Below are positions 57,212 to 64,000 of a DNA stretch of 64,000 nt, piece after piece (within the stretch, counting starts at the first letter, position 1; every line of letters begins with the position of its first letter). The DNA comes from Amorphophallus konjac (taxonomy: Eukaryota > Streptophyta > Magnoliopsida > Alismatales > Araceae). The stretch is from positions 65,495,491-65,559,490 of the forward strand of contig CM040124.1 of assembly GCA_022559845.1 (NCBI GenBank), read 5' to 3'. Below the pieces are notes generated by a model. It saw only the letters and a list, made by a program, of their open reading frames with translations. It did no database searches and was not told where the DNA came from. The translations under genes were made by a program, and so were the position numbers.

Positions 57212-58120
57212 GAGTTAGGCATTTGTCATCTAGAAAGTCAGTGAGTGTCTTGAACCAGTATTAGTTCATTTCATGCATTTGCATCTGCATTTCACCACTA
57301 GATTATTGCATTTGTAATCTCCTTCGATCATGCATATGCATCATGTTTGATATGTGTGTAGTCTTTTGCATGCTTGAATGAAAAATCCAAATGCTTGATG
57401 TGTGTAGTTATATACCATATTCAATCTCCCTTGATTTTTCTATGACCATGTACTCCTTGGAAAATAATGCATTGCCACTAGAAGTTTGAGATGAATCATG
57501 TCCGGGAAATCGGTTATGGAGTTAGGCTTTATATGATTAAATTTGGCTCAGAACTACCCCAAATTGACAATCCCACAAAATATCCCTTTTGCATTGATCA
57601 ATTTATTCCTACAGTCATTTGGGGCTCAAGCCTTGCTCATTGGAATCCCAAATCCCTGCTAAAACTTCCATTTTCTTGGACAACAGGCAGGTGTCCCTGA
57701 GTCTTGTTTTTTTTTGTTCGGGCAGAAATGGGCGAACCTGGGTGTCGACACTTAGTGTCGACACCTGCCGGCCGCATCCTCGTGCGGACCGGTTCGCAAG
57801 GGTTTTAAACCCCCTCCACACCTCTTGAACCCGACCCTAAATATGCCCTAATGCCCCTCCTTTACCAGTACTGCACTCCTTTCATCCCCAAGCCCTCTTC
57901 TTGCTAAACCCTTCACACCTTCAAGCCTTAGAGAGAGCGGACGATGCCGCGGCACCCGCGCCCTCACCTTGGACGAGCATCTGCGGCCTCTCCTTCGACC
58001 ATTTGTCCCATGGAGCGTGGATGATCTGTGAGACTCCTCCCATCTGCGGTAAGGGCCACATTGTCGCCCCAAATCATCTCATCATTTCCTCCTTCGTCTT
58101 CCTACGAGATTGCTTTCCCC
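57212..58120 (+). other. Spacer between copia pol and extra gene, with palindrome and TATA-like box
   Basis: Non-coding spacer. At 57741-57765 it holds GGTGTCGACACTTAGTGTCG with ACACC, the LTR's palindromic motif, here outside the LTR. A TATA-like TAAATATG follows at 57837-57844. The arrangement resembles a promoter for the downstream accessory gene. That is inference. Confidence 0.5.
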
Positions 58121-59307
58121 ATGGCGCCCAAACGACGTGCGCTGGGCAAGGAACCCACTGTGGAGACTAGCCGAAAGAGCATGAAGCCATTCTGGAGAAA
58201 CCAACTCCCGCGCAGTTCAAAATGATGGATCGGAAGGTTCTCCGACCGCAAGCAGTTGATTTCAACGATCTTCACCAAGGACTCCCTGAGTTGCTCCCTT
58301 TGGTAAAGAATCAACCGAACCTTCTTTCGTTTATGGCTGATCAACGGAAGATATATCATTCCCTTGTCCTTCAATACTATGGCAATATGTTTTTCAAGAA
58401 CAACAAATACATGACAGTGGTGAATGGACAAATTCTTGGTATCTCCGAAGAATAGTTAGCTAATGCTTTTAAGATGCCTATTACTAGCGAACTTCATGGG
58501 GAGGCAATGATTGATGAAGATGTGGCATATGAACTCCTGACCGGGGAAGAAATGCAAGATAGAACCGTCAGTGGCTTAAACGCCAATCATTTTCCCCCAT
58601 TGCAGCACATTCTCCATCATATGGTGACCACTATTTTGCTTCCAAAGGCAGGAGGAAGGGAAAAAGTTATAGACCATCAGACATTTATCATTGCTAATCT
58701 GCTGTAAGGGCAGCAGATCAATTTCTCTGCCCTTTTCTATGCTCATATCACTACATGTCTCCATAATCAGAATCGAACTCTTCCATATGCCGCCACCTTG
58801 ACTGCCGTTTTCAATAAGGCTGCCATTGATTTGAGCAAGGAACCATGTCAAACTTTGAGAGAAGGTGATAGCTACACCATTCATTCTGTTTGCAAGAATA
58901 TGGGCTATGAGAGAAATGCTCAAGGTCATTTGGTTCGGCATCTGAAATCTGTGAAAGACAAAGAACATGCGGTTGACTCTGATGAGGAAGAAGATGAAGC
59001 TGAAGCTCAGCCTGCATAAGGAGGGACCTCCAACACTTCAGCCGCCTCCATGGATGTTCATGGGATACAATTGACTGTGGAGACATTGAGTGGTGATGTG
59101 GGTGAGCTACGAGAGACAGTGGATGTTCTTACTCAGGATGTGGCTGAATTGAAACTAAATCATACCATATATCTCCAGGCATTCCAGTCCATCAACACCT
59201 CCCTTGATTATCTCAAAACTGCCATGGATGCTCAAACCGAACAGTTCCAAGCCATCACGGATTATATTCGCCGACCTCCTCCTCCGCCATCCTCCGGGTC
59301 TGACTGA
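58121..59307 (+). pseudogene. Extra 3' gene of the copia element (broken)
   Basis: The ATG at 58121 opens MAPKRRALGKEPTV, a basic start. A frame change near 58195 leads into a frame running to 59307, with stops at 58453, 58705 and 59017. Visible parts are KMMDRKVLRPQAVDFNDLHQ, a central region with LPYAATLTAVFNKAAIDLSK and YTIHSVCKNMGYERN, an acidic EEEDEAEA stretch, a heptad-like segment (59080-59250) and a Pro-rich tail. The central region resembles the so-called putative plant transposon protein domain found in retroelement accessory ORFs. I am only moderately sure of that. No signal peptide or membrane helix was seen, so an envelope role is not supported. Confidence 0.6.
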
Positions 59308-59782
59308 GTCTCGTTACTTCTCGTTGGAACATGCTACTCGTAGTACCTGCTCCCCTTGTTTTTGTTGATGACAAAGGGGGAGAGTTATCTAGTTATATGC
59401 TATGTTATGTACCTTTCTTGTTATTGTGTGTCGCATGCGTTGGTGGTTGCATGCCTGTATGATCTCATTTTGTCGGAGTCTTAAGTTTAGTAAGCCATGA
59501 GTCTTGAGTCCTTGTAGCAGTTATTGCATGATCATAGTGGTTTATGTGGTGGTGTTTTGTATTATGTATTCAAACCAATTACAAAGGCTTTTTAGTATGG
59601 CTGCGGAAATCCTCTTATGGTTGTGAATGTCATTCCGATCAATTAATATCAATGCTTGTGGTTATGCTTGTGATTCATTGCATGAGAAACAATTACATGA
59701 GATGGATGTTTGCAAATCGCAACAAAGAACACACTCGAGTCACTTTGTTTAAATCGTAGCACATAGCATTTTTGTCATCATC

Positions 59783-59795
59783 AAAAAGGGGGAGA
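59783..59795 (+). other. Polypurine tract of the copia element
   Basis: AAAAAGGGGGAGA ends one base before the 3' LTR start TGTTTG. The 59308-59782 stretch before it is non-coding. Confidence 0.88.
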
Positions 59796-59796
59796 T

Positions 59797-61499
59797 TGTT
59801 TGTCCCCGAGATAATGATGTGTGGATTAATCAGTTTTGATGATTAATGAATGCAATGTGCGATCATGGTTTTGAGTGAACTGGTTATGTACACTTATGAA
59901 CTCCAAATCTACTTTATCATGCAATGGTGATTAATAGTTGATACTCAATGGTTCATGAATGAACAATTCAACAAATGAGCAAGCAATTGAGGACCAAAGG
60001 TGATTTTTGGTAAACCGATAAGGTAAATGTTGATATGTGGTTTGATATGTATATCACATCACTCTTTTATTCATGGAATGGCAAATTAACTCATATCTCT
60101 TCTCTTCTTGGAATGGAAATGGAAAACACTCTTCCAAGTCGCCAAAATTCCATTAATGAAAGTGAAATTTAATGGGTTGTTTTGTGAGCTATATGTTGTA
60201 TCAAACTGACTTATACTTGGTGTTTTTGCAGGCTGGAAGACCTCCTTACAATCACCTATTATCATGCCATAATCTCTGGAGGAGTTGGAGCTTTCATTTT
60301 TAGAAAAATGGGTCTTTGGGCTTTCTGGCAGAGCAAAAGTCAACACATGGTGTCGACATCCTGCTCCAGGACTCGTTTCCAGCAACAAGACCAGGAGGTG
60401 TCGACACCTACCTGAACTGGTTCTGGTAGCATGCCAAAACAGTAGGTGTCAACACCTGGTGTCGACACCTAGTGTCCAGGGAGTCTGTTTGGGGTTTTTG
60501 TGAACTGGAATGCACAAGGTGTCGACACCAGGAGTCGACACCTATGCAGAACCGTGAAATAGGACTTTTGCGTCCTCGAACCAAATGTCCACCCACTCCT
60601 ATCCATTCGCCTTGTTTTACTCCATGTTTCATGGATCATGTCCCAGGGGTGTCTCTTGACCGTCCTGGAAGCATAAAACCATCTCTTGGGCCTCAAACCC
60701 TAATGTAGAGAGAGATCTAAAGTTGTGTTATTGTTCTAACCTTTGTGAGTGCAGGTTCATAGCAGCAGCTCAAGGGCCTTCTTCCACCTTGTTCTAAACC
60801 TGAAAGTGAAGGGAAGAAGCTTGAATCAAGCCTCCACATCATCCCCAACAGTAAGTTGTGTGGGATATCAAAGCTGCAACCTTGTTTGTGCGACATAGCT
60901 TCATTCTTCCTCAAGGATCGATCTTCCTCCTACAGAAGCATTCAATCACATTCAAGGAAGTGAAAGGGGGAGCTTCAACCACGATAAATCATTCTTCACT
61001 CCTTACTCTCAGATTTACTTTGTGTCAACTTGAGCATTTGGTGTAAAACTTGAATCAGATCTATATGTGTGTTGTTCGTGTTCGGAAACACGAATGTGTA
61101 TGTGTGTGTGTGGTAGCCCAGATCGGGTGCCGCGTGTGTGTGTTTGCTGTTCTATACAGCATGTGTGTGTGGCTCACTTCATAGTGAAGTCTTGATCCTC
61201 ACGAGTGAGGGGTGGACGTAGGGGACACGGCAGTGTACCCGAACCACCTAAAAATCCCGTGTGTCACTTATGGTTTGATCTTCCACATCCATAATTGAGT
61301 GGGCTTCACGGTGAGTTGAGCGTACACCAATTCCTTTGCCAAACACCTACCATCATCTACATGCATTCACAAGTGTGTCCATGTTCGAGTGAGATCTAGT
61401 GCCTGTATGTTTAATTAACAAAGTTTCACTCGGAAAGAATTTTAATTGGCCAATCAATTCACCCCTCCCCTCTTGATTGCCACCTTTCGGGACTCAACA
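59797..61499 (+). repeat. 3' LTR of the copia element
   Basis: 1703 bp, partner of 50546-52273. It differs in the GTCGAC cluster, in microsatellite length, and around 60050-60180, where small indels accumulate. Confidence 0.93.
60339..60542. repeat. Copia LTR palindrome cluster (GGTGTCGACACC), 3' LTR
   Basis: Matches 51083-51300, but the second double unit is reduced to a single GGTGTCGACACC and others carry substitutions. Unit loss has therefore occurred since insertion. Confidence 0.9.
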
Positions 61500-61512
61500 A
61501 TATAGTTACAAG

Positions 61513-61584
<72 letters not shown>

Positions 61585-63103
61585 TGAATAGCGGTGGTGG
61601 CGGTGATCGCTATTTAATCAAACATGCATGTTATTGTTCATTTCATGGATGAACAGTGACACTTTTTATTTAATAAGATTTTATAGAAACTAATTACATG
61701 ATAAATAAGATAAAATTCTAAGGATCTTAACCCTAAAATATCACAATTTTATTGCATCAGGTTAAAAAGATAAAAATCGTCAAAGATGGTACGGGTGTTA
61801 ACCGCATGACCAGGGTCGCTATCCAATTTTAAATCTTTTTATGCATCTAAATATATAAAAATTAAAAGAAAAATGCGAGGATCTCAAAAATATATTTCTC
61901 AGAACATTCAGATGTGTGGTTACGTGATTGTAATATTCTTAACGCATGTGTTAATATATTGTATGTGAAACTAAACAACGTAAACCATGCATGCATTGCT
62001 TTATATTGAGTATAACCGACACGAACATGCAAGGCTTAATTGATATCATTGTTTGGCTTAAGAGGGAGATCACCTACAGAGGCATCAAAAGAATATGGTA
62101 TATACATGCATGGATTATATTAAAGTTTAACTATTAACGGGTTTAGCTTGATGTCGCGTACACCTACCTTTTTGATGATTCGGGTTGATGAACAGGGGAG
62201 AACTGCAAGGTGTTACGGTACTATGTTTCGAACAGAGTATAGAGAGGAAGAAGAAGTTGATTCTGTGCGCTCCTCTTGTTGCTAGCAGCCAACATGTTGA
62301 AGAAGTGGGAGGAGAAGAAGCCCTTCCAAGCTTCTTGGTTGCAGCGCAGGGAAGAAGAATGAAGGAGATGGCAACAGGAAGAAGATCTCAGCCACAGAAA
62401 GAAGAAGAAGACGACATTCCTTCTGCAGGTTCACGTTGGAAGGGAAGACGGAAGGAAGAGGAAGAAGATCCTTTGCACTCCTTCACGTCCGCAGGTAGCA
62501 CAGCAGGGGGTCGGCGATGGCTCAGCGGCAAACGGGTTGCATACGTTCGACGGGGTTGAGTTTTTATAGAGGAAAGACTTCTAGCAGAGGTGATAAACAA
62601 ATGGAAGTAAGGTTTTTAAAACCTTCCCCGCGTTTCTCTTTTCCTTACCATTCAGCGGCCGCCAGCCTTATTTTGCCCAAAAACCCTAAAATTGTTCACG
62701 TATACGCATGCATGCACTGTGTGGGTTCCGATTGCCTACAATGGTGTTCGGGTTGGTTGGCTGCATGAGTGTTTGGGTTTAGATGGGTGTGCATGCACAT
62801 GGGGGTGGTTTGTGAGAGACTCACGTGAGATGGGTTTGGGCAATACGGGTGGTTATTTTGGGTTGGATAGTTTTGATGTGCTTTATATATAAAATTGTAT
62901 TAATGGCAGAAACAAATATATAACATATATTTTAGGCCCATTAAGTGTATATATGAGTTATATTGTTTGGGCTTCATTTATTTTTGTTTTAATGGAAACA
63001 GATAATCAATTTTTTACGACCCATAGTTTCTATTTGGCCTTCTTTGTGTAACTTTAATTTATTTAGAATATATTTATTCCTTCTTTTTGTCCGGGGTGCT
63101 ACA
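61500..63103 (-). mobile_element. LTR of element B, right piece (LTR start)
   Basis: After the ATATA duplication, LTR B resumes and ends at 63103 with CCGGGGTGCTACA, which on the minus strand is the LTR start TGTAGCACCCC. The three pieces total about 3.5 kb. An open stretch at 62185-62559 is GAAGAAG-rich and has no protein signature, so I do not call it a gene. Confidence 0.8.
61517..61580. repeat. AT dinucleotide microsatellite
   Basis: An uninterrupted run of about 30 TA repeats lies in LTR B next to the copia target site. Confidence 0.97.
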
Positions 63104-63120
63104 TCCTCTCCCACTTAAAA
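63104..63120 (-). other. Polypurine tract of element B
   Basis: The minus strand reads TTTTAAGTGGGAGAGGA directly before the LTR start. It resembles the tract of chromovirus C at 13312-13326, and the next bases (GAATTTGGTCCCCAAATTC) resemble 13337-13355 there. Confidence 0.8.
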
Positions 63121-63239
63121 GAATTTGGTCCCCAAATTCAATTGAATTCATTTCCAATCTGTATCAGTGGGGTATCAAGTTCTAGTTTCCATTCATGAGA
63201 CTAAATCATCTAGGCATGCTAATAAAATAACCCAAGGAA

Positions 63240-64000
63240 CTAGGTCAAGGTTACGGGGTACCTCTAGTTACTTCATCGTCAGCAGGTTCGATTTGTCTTA
63301 TTACTTGTAATTGTACTCGATGCCGCGCTTCCTCATGGTCCTTTGCCTGCTGAGGTTGATCTTTGGGAAGGGGGCAGTCAGCTACCTTATGCTCCTGGCT
63401 TCCACAGCGAAAGCAAGCTCCGTTCTACCAGCGACACTTCTCGGATTTGTGACCCTCATTTTCGTAATACTTACACTTTGCTTCCTTAGGCTTCTTGCCG
63501 TTCGGAATGTCATTTCCCTCATTAGGCCTCTTGTTGCCATTACCTACTTTCTTCTTCTCCATTCTTGCCTTAACCTTGTCAGATAATTCCATAGCATCTT
63601 CCAATAATTGAGCTCTCTTAACCGTCTCGGCATATGATTGAATATCCATCGGTGACAACTGGGTATGTATTGCAGTCTTAATCCATTTAAGAACCTCCTA
63701 GCTTTCATCTTTTCCGTCATAATCAAATGAGGCGCATACCGTGACAACCTCGAGAACTGGGCCTCATATTCCGCCACAGTCATACTTCTTTGCTTAAGTG
63801 AGGCAAATTCTCACGCTTGTCTCTCCCGAACTCTCTCTGAGAAATACTTCTCATGAAAGTGCTCTAAGAATTCTACCCATGCTACATGTTCATTTGGCAA
63901 GGTGGCTTCCATGGACTCCCACCAAGCCCTTGCATCTTTTTCTAGTTGAAACATTGCCAGAAGGACCTTATCTTGATCTGAGCATTGCATTACTCGGAAG
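63240..64000 (-). pseudogene. Element B gag (broken, cut by window end)
   Basis: From 64000 leftwards come a Gag core (VLLAMFQLEKDARAWWESM, later MTVAEYEAQFSRLSRYAPHL), with a TGA at about 63812, then after a frame change near 63660 an SYAETVKRAQLLEDAMELSD stretch. A first zinc knuckle has Tyr in place of the second Cys (CKYYENEGHKSEKC), followed by a TAG and a second, complete knuckle (CFRCGSQEHKVADC, about 63380-63420). It is homologous to chromovirus C gag. The polypurine tract follows within about 150 bp, with no protease or pol between. Confidence 0.85.

Larger units (their letters stand above)
50546..61499 (+). mobile_element. Ty1/copia element (Maximus/SIRE-like), degenerate
   Basis: LTRs at 50546-52273 and 59797-61499 start TGTTTG and end CTCAACA, with perfect ATATA duplications (50541-50545, 61500-61504). 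Plus-strand order is gag, protease, integrase, reverse transcriptase, RNase H, the copia order. An extra gene follows downstream of RNase H. Long gag with two CCHC knuckles, coiled coil and a 3' additional gene suggest the Maximus/SIRE lineage. At least six in-frame stops and one frameshift disable it. It is inserted in LTR B. Confidence 0.93.

Noticed and set aside
61517..61580. Possible matrix-attachment or origin-like AT tract
   Set aside because: A plain TA microsatellite with no further elements. Its length polymorphism is ordinary slippage.
62185..62559. 124-codon frame with Lys/Glu-rich protein
   Set aside because: Formed by GAAGAAG low-complexity DNA within LTR B. No domain, and not near a promoter I could support.
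1..64000. Search for host genes, tRNA, rRNA, telomeric repeats or viral insertions
   Set aside because: Every recognisable coding block is a retrotransposon domain or a retrotransposon accessory gene. No cloverleaf, rRNA core or telomere array was seen by eye.

Overview
The window is repeat-rich nuclear DNA from a seed plant with a large, retrotransposon-filled genome. The evidence is Tat-lineage Ty3/gypsy elements with a second, archaeal-type RNase H, chromodomain gypsy elements, Ty1/copia elements with initiator-Met-type primer sites, and a plant mobile domain. The species cannot be named from the sequence. No host gene, rRNA or tRNA gene was recognised. Almost every base belongs to a stack of nested LTR retrotransposons, and most insertions can be ordered from their target-site duplications (TSDs).

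Layout, oldest to youngest. (1) A decayed Tat-like gypsy element on the minus strand occupies 1-2492, about 5300-6161 and 9160-9183. It is split by an unclassified LTR-like insertion (about 2493-5300) and by solo LTR A (6162-9159). (2) Chromovirus-like element B entered it at 9184. Its left LTR is now in three pieces (9184-10201, 49652-50545, 61505-63103). It is followed at 63104-64000 by a degenerate gag that lies almost directly against the polypurine tract, with no pol between. (3) Inside LTR B sits Tekay-like chromovirus C (10202-49646, TSD CAACA, 3.1-kb LTRs, minus strand), and further right a Ty1/copia element (50546-61499, TSD ATATA, plus strand). (4) Inside C are a copia-type solo LTR (14854-16341, TSD GATAT) and a giant Tat element (17720-44597, TSD GTAGT, 26.9 kb).

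The giant element looks young. Its two LTRs are 3784 and 3785 bp, and it has one uninterrupted 3119-codon gag-pol frame on the minus strand (31365-40724). Facing it on the plus strand is a separate multi-exon gene (22341-27512) with its own TATA box. This gene encodes a plant-mobile-domain and coiled-coil protein, and it carries two frameshifts. About 3.8 kb of tandem repeats separates the two converging genes.

The most unusual pattern crosses families. Six LTR families here (A, B, C, the copia element, the copia-type solo LTR and the giant Tat) each carry clusters of short inverted repeats that can form hairpins. The sequence differs in each family: GTAACGG/CCGTTAC, GGCGTCC-type, GGGTCGACCCC, GGTGTCGACACC, TGGTCGACCA, and CTCGGCGC/GCGCCGAG. 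In two elements the motif recurs outside the LTR, upstream of the extra accessory gene. This looks like a shared cis-acting or RNA-structural device with family-specific sequence. That function is inferred, not shown.
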